Shown here: piece by piece, positions 16,619 to 28,500 of the stretch
How positions within the stretch are numbered: the first letter of the stretch is position 1
Layout: every line of letters begins with the position of its first letter
Assembly: GCA_001931905.2 (NCBI GenBank)
Contig: MSJI02000346.1
Span: 1 to 30,507 of the forward strand
DNA length: 30,507 nucleotides
Origin: Cladosporium sp. IMV 00045
Lineage: Eukaryota > Ascomycota > Dothideomycetes > Cladosporiales > Cladosporiaceae
Reading direction: 5' to 3'
Position numbers and translations under genes: made by a program
Notes under the pieces: model-generated
Databases searched by the model: none
Seen by the model: the letters and a program-made list of their open reading frames with translations, nothing else
Told to the model about the DNA's origin: nothing

Positions 16619-17977
16619 TCAATATCGAGCGTCCATGTCCTCAAGATCGTCCATGTCTTCATCATCTTCCTCCTCCGACTCAGATCTGTCTGCCACGGAT
16701 TTGCTGGCATTGTCCCTCCGCGAGTCGCCCGCATTTTCAGCCTCACCGCGGCTTTGTAGAGAAGTCTCTCCTAGCTTCGCTCTCAGATCCACCGCATCTT
16801 CAACACCCAGCAATCGTGCTTGCTCAGGGCTTAGATCCACAATCTGCGGCGCATACTCTCCCGTCTCATCATCTTCGTCGTATGCTGTAGTCGTCATTTG
16901 CACTCTCTCCCCGTCTTCCAGGTCCAACGTGCCAGACTTGGCGAACGCACCGCCAAACTCCCACCCATGCTCGTCGCGCAAGTATGCTTCCAGATCGTCC
17001 AGCTCATCGAGAACATCCTGTACCTCTTCTCCGCGAGGCAGAACCTCTAGACCCTTGCGGAAACGCACGAGCAGAGATTTGAGCAGCGAGCCACCCTCGT
17101 CAGCGAGGTCTATGAGACCGCCCTCGGCGTCTTTGCAGTGCTGTATTTGCAGGCGAAGTGTGGCAATGGCGCGGATGAAGAGGTCTGACTGTGAGAGGAC
17201 GGCGGTCTTGCACGTGAAGACGAGGCCGAGTATGCGTTTCCATTGCTCGAGGCAGGACCAATTGTTGAGAGTCAGTACGCTAAGGAAGCAGAATTGTAAT
17301 TCGCCGAGGATTTCCATGGCGTCGCTATGCTGTGAGACCAAGTCGTTGAGAGCCCACGAGCGGTCCTGGGCGGCATCTGTTCGTTCACGTCCGGTGGCAT
17401 CTGCTCGCCATGTGCGCTTGAGATTTATGGGCAGGAAGCGAAGTTCTTTCTCTGGGTGAGTCTTGCTTTCCGAAGCTGAGAGGCCGGGGATGTCATCCAA
17501 GTCCCGGCTGGCTGAGGAGGCGGAGGTGAGATGCCAGTCGGAGGCAGAGCCTTGCGTGATGCGACTCAACAGGGCATCAGTAATGTAGCTTGTGAGTGGC
17601 AGCCAGTCGCCGCGCTCATCCTGTACTGCATCCTGGTTCGTAGAGGAAGACTGGCGGTAGGGCGTGAGACCTTTCTCCCAGATGTCGCCGATGTTGGCAC
17701 GCCAAGTCAACTCTTCCGCCTTGTCCGTCTCAACGGCCAGGGTCTCATCCGGCTGCTGCCATCTTGTTATGACGAGTTGGTGAGGATCTTGTATGCGAAA
17801 CCAGATGCCATGGCGGAGAGAAAATGCCGTGCTGGATCCGGTGAAGACGAAATGCAAGCCTGGTGGCAAATCTCTGACGCCACGAAAGCGCGGTGTGGTG
17901 GTGAAGGGGAGGAGATCAATGCCAGCGAGAGCTTGAGGTGGAAGATCAAGAAGAAGGACGGCGGGTGATGTTTCCAT
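16619..17977 (-). CDS. AAR2: AAR2 spliceosome (U5 snRNP) assembly factor
   Basis: 452 residues in one exon. AAR2 binds Prp8 in a cytoplasmic U5 snRNP precursor and is later exchanged for Brr2. The N-terminal block LLLDLPPQALAGIDLLPFTT, then FRGVRDLPPGLHFVF and a HGIWFRI strand (about residues 8-62) are diagnostic of the family's N-terminal domain. The C-terminal helical domain contains FCFLSVLTLNNWSCLEQWKRIL (about 230-250) and LLVRFRKGLE. The protein is longer than the yeast (355) and human (384) forms because of a low-complexity middle (about 120-190) and an acidic tail with SESEEEDDED near the end. It is divergent from the ACS transporter at 18491. Confidence 0.9.
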   Translation of the reverse strand: METSPAVLLLDLPPQALAGIDLLPFTTTPRFRGVRDLPPGLHFVFTGSSTAFSLRHGIWFRIQDPHQLVITRWQQPDETLAVETDKAEELTWRANIGDIWEKGLTPYRQSSSTNQDAVQDERGDWLPLTSYITDALLSRITQGSASDWHLTSASSASRDLDDIPGLSASESKTHPEKELRFLPINLKRTWRADATGRERTDAAQDRSWALNDLVSQHSDAMEILGELQFCFLSVLTLNNWSCLEQWKRILGLVFTCKTAVLSQSDLFIRAIATLRLQIQHCKDAEGGLIDLADEGGSLLKSLLVRFRKGLEVLPRGEEVQDVLDELDDLEAYLRDEHGWEFGGAFAKSGTLDLEDGERVQMTTTAYDEDDETGEYAPQIVDLSPEQARLLGVEDAVDLRAKLGETSLQSRGEAENAGDSRRDNASKSVADRSESEEEDDEDMDDLEDMDARY

Positions 17978-18490
17978 TTGAACAGCCGTTCCTATGCTCG
18001 GAGCAATCTTGATATGATATTGAATATGAGCGAGTGCTTGTTATTCGCGGCCATGACCGGGCGTCGCTTGACTGCCGAGTTGAGTGGGGCGGATTCATGA
18101 CAATTCGGCGATTTGTGAGTGGAGAATGCTTTCCTTTCACCATGATGGACAAACTTACTCATCACCAAGATACGATGATTTTTGCTTTGATTTCCAGGTC
18201 CAGTGAAGCAAACAAGCCTTAAACTCAACCGACCTGGATGGCGTATGGGCTCATCGATGGACTTCAGACTGACATCGACCAAAAGAAGAATCGACAGCAA
18301 AAAGAAAGCATAATCAACACATCTGCCGACCATCCAGGATGATAGAGACTTGATGCATGCACGCTTGGACACGCCGGCCCACCTTGCCAACGCTCTGCAC
18401 CACCGCAGGAGATGCATGGGGATTTTCTGATTTATTTGCTCATGGGCCATCGCCAACTTCAGACAAACACCAATCTTCAGACTGTCCGCA
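17978..18490. promoter_or_regulatory. Divergent promoter, AAR2 and ACS transporter
   Basis: 513 bp between head-to-head ATGs. I see no strong TATA element. A housekeeping gene and a nutrient-type transporter share this segment; no repeated motif was found. Confidence 0.4.
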
Positions 18491-20050
18491 ATGGGCCTGC
18501 AGCAGACAGCAGACAGTGGAAAGACTGGCGGCATCAACGCCGGCGGCCCTGTTGCTCAAGTTCGCGAGGTTGATCAGGACCCTGGCACATCTTCACCTCG
18601 GAGCAAGCAACATGTTTCACAAGGCAGCGAATCTCCCGGTCATGGCGAAACAAACGATGACAATGCAACTCCCACTTGGGACGGGATGTCAACGCCCTCA
18701 GAAGAAAGCCTGCAATACGCCGCCGAAAAGCGACTTGTCCGCAAACTCGACTTCATCTTCCTCCCAAACGCTTGCATCTCGATCATCATGAAGAAAATCG
18801 ACCAGACAAACTACAAAGCCGCCTACACAGCCGGCATGCGCGACGACCTTGGTCTGGAAGGCACCAATGTCCTCAACTGGCTCGACATCTACTTCACTAT
18901 CGCATTTGCTATCTTCATGGTCCCCTCTGTCCTCGTGATGATGCGCGTACGGCCCTCTCTCTGGCTTCCATCACTCGAACTCATCTGGGGAGTCCTCACA
19001 GGCTGCATGGCTCTCGCCAGCACACCAAAGCCAATGTATGTGATCCGCTGGCTGATCGGCATGTGCGAGGCAAGCGCCTGGCCAGGCACCACAGTCCTCC
19101 TCCTGAGCTGGTACACGCCACGAGAAATGGCCAAACGACAAGCGATCTACCTCTCAGCCTCCTACATAGGCAGCATGTTCACCTTCGCCATGCAGAGCGC
19201 CATCCACCAAACCCTTGACAACCGCGCAGGCCTGCCAGGCTGGCGCTGGCTCTTCATCATCAACGCCATCATGACCATTCTCAGCGCCACAGCCTCCTTC
19301 TACACCATCCCGGACTATCCCAACACCACCCGCGCCCACTACCTCAAACCAGCCGAACGCACCGCGGCAGTCCAGCGTCTCCAATCAATCGGCAAGCGCA
19401 CACAAGCGCTACACCCAACACCCATCCTCCCACTCCTCCAAACCGCACTCCGAACCATGCTAAGCTGGGAATTTGGCCTTCTCTTCCTCGCCTACGCGCC
19501 CTGGGGTTGGGCACAACAAACCAACGCCTACTTCAACCTCTTCCTCGACAGCCTGCGCAACCCCGACGGAAGCAAGCGATACAGCGTGACGCAAGTCTCC
19601 AACATCCCCGCGGGCGCGTACGGGATCAGCATTTTCAGCGCGATAGCGTTCGCCTCGCTATCTGACCGGCTGCAAATGCGCTGGCAGCTGGCGATATTCG
19701 TGAACTGCATCCAGCTGATAAGCACGAGTATTCTCGCCGCGTGGCCGGCGTCGGACGGGCTGAAAATGGCGGCGTTCCTGCTCTCGTTTACCACGGTAAT
19801 TAACGAGACGTTGATTATGAGTTGGCTGGGGGAGACTTTCAAGACGAAACCGACGGAGCGGGCGGTGATAGTCGCGTGGACGGTGTCGTTGCTGTTCGTG
19901 GGGAATGCGAGTATGCCGTTGTCGCTTTGGCCAGCGAAGGAGGCGCCGAATTATAAGTATGGGTATAAAGTGTCGGTGGGATTTTGTGTTGCGAGTTGTG
20001 TGGGGGTGCTACTGTACAGATGGCTTGTTGCGAAGAAGAAGGGGGTGTGA
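18491..20050 (+). CDS. MFS transporter, ACS (Dal5/Liz1-like) family
   Basis: 519 residues in one exon. It is an anion:cation symporter-type major facilitator, the group that imports vitamins and organic anions such as pantothenate, biotin, nicotinate and allantoate at the plasma membrane. After a disordered N-terminus of about 75 residues comes the characteristic LVRKLDFIFLPNACISIIMKKIDQTNYKAAYTAGM block, here with KKIDQTN in place of the usual NYLDRNN-type sequence. The RWLIGMCEASAWPGTTVLLLSWYTPREMAKRQ segment and the PGWRWLFIINAI loop follow, with about twelve hydrophobic segments in all. The substrate is not predictable. The 5' coding half uses C-ending codons strongly; the last third does so less, but the frame is continuous. 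Confidence 0.87.
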   Translation: MGLQQTADSGKTGGINAGGPVAQVREVDQDPGTSSPRSKQHVSQGSESPGHGETNDDNATPTWDGMSTPSEESLQYAAEKRLVRKLDFIFLPNACISIIMKKIDQTNYKAAYTAGMRDDLGLEGTNVLNWLDIYFTIAFAIFMVPSVLVMMRVRPSLWLPSLELIWGVLTGCMALASTPKPMYVIRWLIGMCEASAWPGTTVLLLSWYTPREMAKRQAIYLSASYIGSMFTFAMQSAIHQTLDNRAGLPGWRWLFIINAIMTILSATASFYTIPDYPNTTRAHYLKPAERTAAVQRLQSIGKRTQALHPTPILPLLQTALRTMLSWEFGLLFLAYAPWGWAQQTNAYFNLFLDSLRNPDGSKRYSVTQVSNIPAGAYGISIFSAIAFASLSDRLQMRWQLAIFVNCIQLISTSILAAWPASDGLKMAAFLLSFTTVINETLIMSWLGETFKTKPTERAVIVAWTVSLLFVGNASMPLSLWPAKEAPNYKYGYKVSVGFCVASCVGVLLYRWLVAKKKGV

Positions 20051-20322
20051 TGTGATTATCACACTCTGAGACATCGCCGTAATTGGAAGAGTGCATGGAA
20101 TAGCGTGTACAAGATGTATGTCCGTCTATGAGCATAAGCGATACGACGTGTCTTTCCTCCAAACATTTTATTTGTACAAAACCAATTGTCCATCATAACT
20201 TGCGTCAACGACTGTATCCCGAAAAAATTAAAGCCAAACAAGCGCTCCGTCCCATGATGACAACTCAGTAACGAACCCGACACATCCCGTCATACAATCG
20301 TACAGCCCTTCAAACATCCCCA
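20051..20322. other. Convergent 3' region
   Basis: A 272-bp gap between the stops of the ACS transporter and VIP1, which are convergent. It should contain both polyadenylation regions. Nothing else was seen. Confidence 0.4.
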
Positions 20323-23300
20323 TCAATGCGCCGGCGCAATAGGGCTAGCCTCAAGCTCCCCAGCCTTCTTCGCCTCCTCAAGCGTAACGTTTCCTTCCTC
20401 ATGTATAAACTCCTGCGGTACCTTCTCACTCAAATTGACAGCCAAGAAACTCTTCGGCAATTTGACGGTATGGAACTTTGCCCTCAGCGTCTCCAGCACC
20501 TCCTTCCACTCGCTGTGACTCGTGAGGCTGCGACGAGGAGCGCAGCCGATGCAGTGCTTGCTGTCGAGCTGGACGTCCAGCGGGTCGAAAGTGTGGCAGC
20601 CGGGGGAGAGGGTGATGCGGATGGAATAGTTGTAGCTCGTCTCGGGGTTCGAAGGGTCGATGTCGGCGGCGGCGTTTTCGGACTCGTACAGTTCGAAGCA
20701 GATTTGAGAGAGGTAGTCGAGTTCGGGGATAGCGTTGCGGGCGATCTTGGTTTGGACGCCGCCTTCCAGGATGCAGTTGAGGAGGGTGTAAATGTGCGAC
20801 TCCTTGGTGAAGTAGATGAAGGATTTGGCGTCGTCGGAAGCTTGGACTGTTGGGGGCAATGTTAGCAAAGTTGCGCTCTGACGAATACGATTCGGATGTT
20901 AGCCAGCTATGCTTACCTTCTTCGATATCCTTGACAATTTCCTTCAGTAGCGGAAGACTGGTCAACAAACCAATCTCCAGCTTCTCCGAGTCCGTGATAC
21001 CGTACTCCTGCGGGCCGATGAAGTCAAATAGAATCTTGCTCGAGCTGTACAGCTCGTTGAGCTTCTCCAGCCGGACATCATGCTTGACCTTGCTTTCCGG
21101 GTGATCTGCTTCATCCCAACCAGTGAAGAGGTTGAAGTACGACTGCGCCGGGTTGTTCTGCAACGCGGGAGACGCAACGACATCGCGGGTCACGGCGGAG
21201 AGATCGTAGGACTTCCTACGCAACCCAATCCTCTCAGCCAAGTTCGGCGCCTTGTCCTTGCTGCCTGTCGGTGGCGACGTGCCCGACGGCGTGTTCTTGT
21301 CGCTGGCAGGCTGAACACCCTCGTGGGTCTGCTGGAACTCCGCACGGGCTTCTTGACTTTCGGTGCGGTGAAGAGGGTTCCTGTGTTGAGACTCGCCCTC
21401 GAGCTCTGCGATCATGGCCTTGGAGGGCGTGAAGACCCACTCCAAGAATTGTCTGTTGTGCAAGGCATCGAACTTCATGGTGTCGTACAGTTCGCTGATC
21501 TTGCTGGGATCGACTCGCTCGGCATCCATGAACTCGTTGAAGAGCTTCTCCCAGCGCTCCTTGAACAACTCTGCATCCTCTCCGGTGCACCAGCGGGCTT
21601 GGACGGATGATGCCTGTGCTACTTGAGGAGTCGCAACGTTGGACAAGGACTCGTTGCTGCTCTCCATCGACTGAGGGTTCTGGATTTTGTCTTGAGGCTT
21701 TCCGTCGGGCGGAAGTAATTTCGCAAGGTTGCAGTGCATCACGCGGCGGTGGAACTTCATGAGCTCGACGACGTTGCGAACAACAAGGAAAGGCTCCGGC
21801 GTGCCGTCTCTCGGCCAGGCGAATTGTTCAGGAGCTTGGTGACCCTTGCGCAGCAAGCTCTTGAGCTTCTTCTTGACCTTGTCCATTTCGTCTTTGGCGG
21901 CGTTGCTGTCATCCAGCAGATCCTTGCGCACGCGAATCTGGTCTTCACCAATCGGCTTCTGGTCCAGAAAGGCGCTGGCAAAGATCTGAGCTGAAGTCGT
22001 GACACGACGCTCAGACGAGGTGAAGATGGAGACGTCGTTCAGAACATCGCGGTTCATCAAGAGAAGGTCGTTGCGCATGTTCTCACCAAGGTCCGTAGCC
22101 TGGTAGCGTGCAGAATGCGTTGGCTCGCCACCCCATTTCATGACGAGTTGCAGCTTGTCGAGCACCAGACTCTCCTCAGCTGCAGTGGCACGAGACATTG
22201 TCACCTCGGACAGGGAATCGCTTCGCTTCGCCTTCTCAACTCCGGAAGCCTCCTTGGCTTTCTTTTCCTTCTTTGCCTTCTTCTCCCTTTCTTTGGACGA
22301 CAGTTCCGCTTCAGACGCCGCAGCAGCCTCGGCCTCCGCTTGAAGCTGCTTAGGCTTCTTGAACATGGGCTTGATCTGCACTTTCGTGCCGGCAAGGTGG
22401 CCCTTCTTCTCCAAAGCGTTGCTGAGGGTGCGCAGCTTCGTCATGTCCTCTTCGCCTTCGCTCATCGCCAGCTGGACAGCGTGCTGCACACTATGCAACG
22501 CCGCTTCGCCCACGAGCAGCACCTCCTCTTGGTGGCCCTTGAGGAGGTCGACGAAGGGTTTGGTGTGGAAAGTGAACTTGAACTTCTGCTTCGGTGTTCG
22601 GTCCGCGTGACGGATCACGGCAACCATGCCCTTCAATTTCCATTGACTCTTTGAAGCCGGCGCAGGGACGGGATTCTGCGCTTCCTGGTCTTGGTGGCCA
22701 AGCTCCTCAGCGCTAGCCGACTGCTGCATGGCATCTGCGCGGGTCCTTTCGATATCCTTGGACACAGCCGGAGGTGGCAGGACGTCATCCTTCGATTGGG
22801 GGATCGGTGGCCGCTTGACTGGAGCTGTGTTACGCTCGAAGCTGGGTGGCGACGTGAGGGGACTGGTGGCTCCACTGGGGCTGCGCTGTCCGGCTGCGTG
22901 TGCATGCCTACCTGTAGCCTGCGAGACACTATCTCGAAGTGCTGAAATACTGCGGCTTCTGAACACGTTCCCCAGCACATTGCGGTGTGTCTGATCTTTG
23001 TCACGCGGGTTGGTAGGCTTTCGCTGAATGCCAATGGAGTCGGGCGCGCTGCTTGAAGGCAGTGACATGACCGCATCGTCGCCTTCGTAGTCGCTTGGAG
23101 TGGTGCTGCGACCTTCTCTGCGTTGCTTGGCCGCGATGAACATGGACCTTAGCACGAGAGCACTCTTGTCGTAGTAATCATTATTGTCCTTGACAAAGCT
23201 CCAACCATTGACGTCGATGACATAGCTTTCCTTCTCGACGCGCAAGAGATCGAAGCCGCAAACTGCCTGTCCGAAGCCTTTTGCGATTCTCGCTGCCATG

Positions 23301-25000
23301 GTCTGCTCTTCCTTGCTGAGCGGTGTCACATATCGAATCTCTTTGCCATTGGGATTACGCTTGACCACACCGTCAACGACGGGAGACTTGCGAGTCTCAG
23401 CGTGACAGTACTCCGTGCCAACGGTGTATGCCTTTACATCCTCGGCATTTTCTACCTTCAGAAATTGTTCGTAGATGTAAGAGACGGTTGGCTCGGAGAT
23501 GGCTCGAGGGATAGTCAGTGTTTCGTCTTTCTCGGAACTCTTGTTGTTGATTTTCCTGAACAGCCTTCTTCCGCCGCCTCCCTGCGATTTCGGATAGTAG
23601 ATGTTGATGTTGTGATCTTCACCACTGACAGGCTTCTCGACAAAGGGCTTGCTCAAACGGTGGCCATCCACTACCAGAGTGTCGTTGTCGTCTTCCATGT
23701 GAACATCAGTAGGAGCCTCTTCGCCTCCGCCACGACCATCGTCTGAACCTTCAAGCTTCAAGCCGGTAAGCGATTCAACTCGCTTGGCAATATCGGTACT
23801 GAGTATCACAGGCCCGCCATCGCGATTGACAGCCAGACGTTTTGGCGTGGGCACCTCAAGCTTATCAAGAATGCTCAAGCACATGCGCCTATCCCAAAGG
23901 ACTGTCTGCATAGGGAGGTCGTTCACACAAAATGGGTTTCTCAGCTTGACATATGCAATAGCTTTCTCCAAGGGAAAGCCATCGCTGAAGAAACTGATGA
24001 GGAAATCGCAGACTGGCCAGTTCTCCACGTTCTCGTCGAGAATAACTTTGTCGCCGAAGATGATCACTTTAAAATCGCCATCCTTCCCGACAAGACGGTT
24101 GAGGATGTTACGTGAAGGCTTCGATCGGGCTTTGGAATCCAGGGCACAAATTCCAATGGTGCCGATAAAATTGGGAGGCGGCTCGGAGATGGTCGAGCGG
24201 TCTTGAGATGGAGATGCCGATCCAGGCACACTGGTGGAGATGCGGGAAGAGCTAGGGGGTGCGCGGCCGCGGACTGTACGGCCTTGCCTGGAGGCGCTGG
24301 GCCCAGGCGAGGAAGGGGAGGCCGCGGGAGGGTAGGCCTGATGCGGTGCGAGAGACTGGTCTCTGAAAGATCCGTTGAGAGATGGCGATAAGGTACCGCT
24401 TTGACTCGAGTGGCCAGAGACGTTATGAACAGAGGCCTGCAGACCATCTGCCTCTGAGTTGCCGGCCACGGAGCTGGGAGCACTTCCATTTCCATAGGCT
24501 TGCTTGGCGGCGGTGTACAGGCCGGTGCCGTAGTTGTAGAGCGAGGAGAAACTCATTCTATTGGGTTCCAGGTCGGGCTCAGCAGGCCGCATACCTCCAG
24601 TGACGGCAGCATCGGGGAGACTGGTGGATGCGGGCACATTTTCCTTTTGGGAGGCGGAGATGGTGGGGGTGTTTTCGCCGTGCCCGGCGTCATCCCCGTC
24701 GACAGGATCCGTGGGGGGTTTCTCGCCCGACATTTTGGTGAGATGGGGGTTTAATGCTCGAGAGCGTGGAGACAGAGGCTGGTCGGAGCGGGCATACACA
24801 GAATCTTTGGAGTTGTCACTAGGTTTTGGAGGTGGCGGCATGACCAGACTGGCCGGGTCGGAAGTGTCCGCGTCGGCGTGGGAAGGGCGAGGAGGGAGTG
24901 ACGACGATGTGGAGATGGCGGCGGCGGCGGTGGTGCCAGGGCCGGCGGGTGGAGGTTGATCCTCCTCCTCTGGAATGTGGATTCCCAGAGGGGATGTCAT
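20323..25000 (-). CDS. VIP1: VIP1/Asp1 inositol pyrophosphate kinase-phosphatase
   Basis: Two exons (25000-20917, 20846-20323) encode 1535 residues. This is diphosphoinositol pentakisphosphate kinase (PPIP5K), which makes 1-phosphorylated inositol pyrophosphates (1-IP7, IP8) and removes them with a second domain. Residues 1 to about 277 are Ser/Pro-rich and probably disordered. The ATP-grasp kinase starts at FIGTIGICALD (278-288) and includes the KPFVEKPVSGEDHNI loop and DVNGW (596-600). A disordered linker follows (about 640-785). The histidine-phosphatase domain begins at RHADRTPKQ (797-805), carries a Lys/Glu/Ala-rich insertion (about 880-930), and ends in exon 2, which holds the conserved ESHIYTLL histidine. 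It is longer than S. pombe Asp1 (920) and S. cerevisiae Vip1 (1146), mainly through the N-terminus and insertions. It acts in phosphate sensing, microtubule dynamics and polarity. Confidence 0.92.
20847..20916 (-). other. VIP1 intron near the 3' end
   Basis: A 70-bp phase-1 intron with donor GTAAGC, acceptor CAACAG and a GCTAACA branch-like site. Splicing joins KDIEE to VQASDDAKSFIYF. It has no in-frame stop, so retention would read on for about 163 codons in another frame (see findings). Confidence 0.88.
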
Positions 25001-25533
25001 GGGTGTTGAAGGATAAGGCGATGATGTGAACGAGAAGAGGAGTCATGCGAGAGAAAGAGAAGTGAATCAGAGAGGAAGAGAAGTGAATCTTCAGACCATT
25101 GGGAGAAGAATGTAGGTGATAGTGGGAAAGGAATATACCAAGCAGGATCAGTGCGTCTCACAAAGCAGCACTGACAATGTGTGGGAGAAAGTATGGTTTA
25201 TGCTTGTGTGATTGATGATGGAGAGGAGACTTTATTGTCGTGAAATGAACAATAGAACAAATACATGTATATGGCGGTATATCAATAAATGTCATCTCAT
25301 CACATTCGTTACATGTAAGAGCGCAGGAAGGCGAATCTGCTTCTCCATCACCTGCAGAGAAAGATCGAAGCGGAGATAAGCCGCGCAAGGATGCCTCAGG
25401 CTTTCAATCAGACCTTCCATCAGCCCCAAAAATTCCCAAGTCTGAGATGAAGCTGCTCTAGCAAAATATCATTTTAATCCTCTTTCGTTTAGAAACATCC
25501 CGATTTCTGCCTCAAAATACACAGTCGCCAATC
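25001..25533. promoter_or_regulatory. Divergent promoter, VIP1 and UTP21
   Basis: 533 bp between head-to-head ATGs. The VIP1 side has a purine-rich stretch in which AAGAGAAGTGAATC (25055-25068) recurs, with one change, at 25076-25089 (a 21-bp period). No clear TATA box was seen on the UTP21 side. Confidence 0.45.
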
Positions 25534-28500
25534 ATGGAGGCTGAAGGCAGAATCGTCAAGCGTCAGAAGCTCAGCAATGGCGTCGCCGCTCGCCCCAAGC
25601 GCACGCCCGGCGCATCCAGAGCTTTTGCGCCATACCGGACCGTAGGCCTGGTCTCGCCTACCAGTGTACCTTTCACCAGTGTTCCTCTGGGCAAGACGAC
25701 CTTCCAGATCACCACCTCCGTCGGCCGAAGCCTGCAGACCTACGACCTCCGCCGTGGCCTCAATCTGGTCTTCATCACACGACCGCAGACTCCCGAGATC
25801 ATCACCGCCAGCACTGCATGGAAGGACAAGGTTTTCGCTTCATGGGGAGCAGAAGGGAAGAAGTCGACAAGAGGCGTGTGGGCATTCAAGCGTGGTAAAA
25901 AGGAGGCCGAGCTGGAGCTGCCTAAGGGCTTGACCGAGAATGTCAAGGCTTTGTATGTCTTTGGGTCCTGGATTGTCGGAGTTTGCAACACGAAATTGCT
26001 GGTTTGGAAGGCTTCGACCTACGAGCTGTACACTGTCTTACAGGGAATCTCCCCGGTTCCTCTCACCGGCTGTGTGTCTAGCCTGCCCACATTCCTCAAC
26101 AAGATCGTGGTCGGTCGCAACGATGGCAGTGTCGAGATTTGGAACGTCTCATCTGGAAAGATGGTCTACACAGTCATGCCGCCTTCTGCTGCATACGGCG
26201 CCGTCACCGCTTTGGAACCGACGCCTGCGCTCGGTCTGGTCGCGATCGCTTACGAGCAAGGCCCAGTCCTCATCCACGACGTCAAGGCAGACCAGACTGT
26301 CATCACGCTCAATGCGTCTTCCGGTCTCGCCGTCACCTCAATCTCCTTCCGCACAGACGGCATGGGCGCTGGCGATGATGGTAGAAAGTCTGGAGTCATG
26401 GCCACTGCTTCTCTCAACTCTGGCGACATCACTCTTTGGGATTTGAACAACGGCGGCAGAAAAGCTGGAACCCTGCGTGCTGCGCATGCAAACCCGAGCG
26501 CCAACTACGGTGGTGGCATTACAAAAGCGGAGTTTCTCCCTGGTCAGGCGGTCATTGTGAGCAGCGGACTGGACAACAGCCTCAAGACCTGGGTCTTCGA
26601 TGCTGTGCCATTCAGCCCTATACCGCGCATCTTGCATCAACGCGAGGGTCACGGCGCAGCTGTCACCCGACTCGAGTTCCTGCCCTCCGCTTCAGACGGC
26701 TCAGATGACACTAACAAGTGGCTCTTGTCAGGAAGCAAAGACCGCAGCCTCTGGGGTTGGTCTTTGCGTCGCGACGGACAGAGCACGGAGCTTAGCCAGG
26801 GTGCAATCCAGAGCAAGGCGAAAAAGCAGGGTCTCCTCGCAACTGGCAACAGAGATAGTTTGGAGGATCTGAAGTGTCCTCCAATCACTGCCATGGCTTG
26901 CAGCCTGAACAGAGATGGTGGCATCGGTGCCATCCCTGGCAAGCACCCAATCTGGCAGGGTGCTAAGGGCAAGAAGGTGGATGCGGAGGTCAGCGCAATG
27001 ACCGGTTGGGAGAGCGTGGTCACGGCGCACGAGAACGACAAGAAGGCACGCACTTGGTTCTGGGGACGTAAGCGTGCTGGTAGGTGGGCATTTGACACCG
27101 GTGACGGCGGCGACGTGACCTCTGTTGCCATGTCACCATGCGGTACTTTTGCTATCATCGGTAGCGAGACCGGTTCCGTGGACATGTACAATCTGCAATC
27201 TGGTCAGCACAGACAGCGTTTCCCCGCTCGTTTGACCCCCAACCAGGCCAAGCAGCTCCAGACAGACATGGAGAAGCAAGGGCTGATGGAGGATGTCGAT
27301 GGCAAGAAGAAGTTCTTCCGCGGTCAAGGAAGACACTCCACTGCCGTCGTGGGCCTCGCTGTTGACAACCTGAACAAAACGGTTGTCTCTGCGGGCTCTG
27401 ACGGAAAGGTGAAGTTCTGGGACTTCAGCGGCGGTCTCCTTGTGTACCAGATCGACTGGTCCCTCTCATGCGGTATTAGGTCGATGCGCTTTCACAGGGG
27501 AACTGATCTCATTGCATTGGCTTGCACTGACGGATGCGTGCGTGTGGTGGACATCGCAACTCACAAGCTGATCCGTGAACTCTGGCCATCCAGGCCTGTG
27601 ATCTCTGACCTGAAGAACGTACCCATCTCAGATTACGTCTTCTCCAGCGACGGCCACTGGATCGCAGCGGCGATGGGCGAGCTTGTCTTGCTATGGGATT
27701 TGCCCACCGGCCATCTCGTAGACGCCTTCAAGCTCACCGCACCGTGCACAAGTTTGGCATTCTCTCCGACTGGTGAATACCTTGCAACATCCGCATCGGA
27801 CAGCGTGGGTGTCGACATCTGGACAAACAAGACGCTCTTCACACACGTACCCACCCGCCACATCGACGCTACTGAGCTCTCTACAATTCTCGCCAGTGAC
27901 GCTCAAGCGCCGACTGCCAGCGGTGAAGGAGGACAGAATCTCATTGCTACGGACGCTGACGAAGAGTCCGATGAGGAAGACCTGGACACTCTCACGGACG
28001 ATGCAGCTCTCGACGCTCTTTCCTCCGACCTGCTCTCCCTTTCCGTCGTTCCACGCTCGCGCTGGCAGAACCTCCTCCACCTTGACCTCATCCGTCAGCG
28101 CAACAAGCCAACCGAAGCGCCGAAGAAGCCCGAGAAGGCACCTTTCTTCCTTCCCTCTCTGCAGGACCAGAAAGCCGGCATCACCAACTCGGCCCAGAAA
28201 GCGGCAGAAGAGACAAGTCTCGCGCAGATCGAACAAGAGCGCAGCCGCGTGCTCAAGAACGCCCGCGCCGGCAATCGCAGCCAGTTCACATCCCTCCTGC
28301 AAGCGGCGGACATTGGTCCAGCGGCCGACTACACCGATTTCATCGCCCACCTCAAGACCCTCAACCCCGCCGCCGCAGACATCGAGATCCGCTCCCTGAG
28401 CGCTGCGGGCAACGAGCTCTCATCCTTCGTGCAAGCGCTCGTGTGGCTGATGGAGCAGAGGAGAGATTTCGAGCTCGGACAGGCCTGGATGGCGGTGTTC

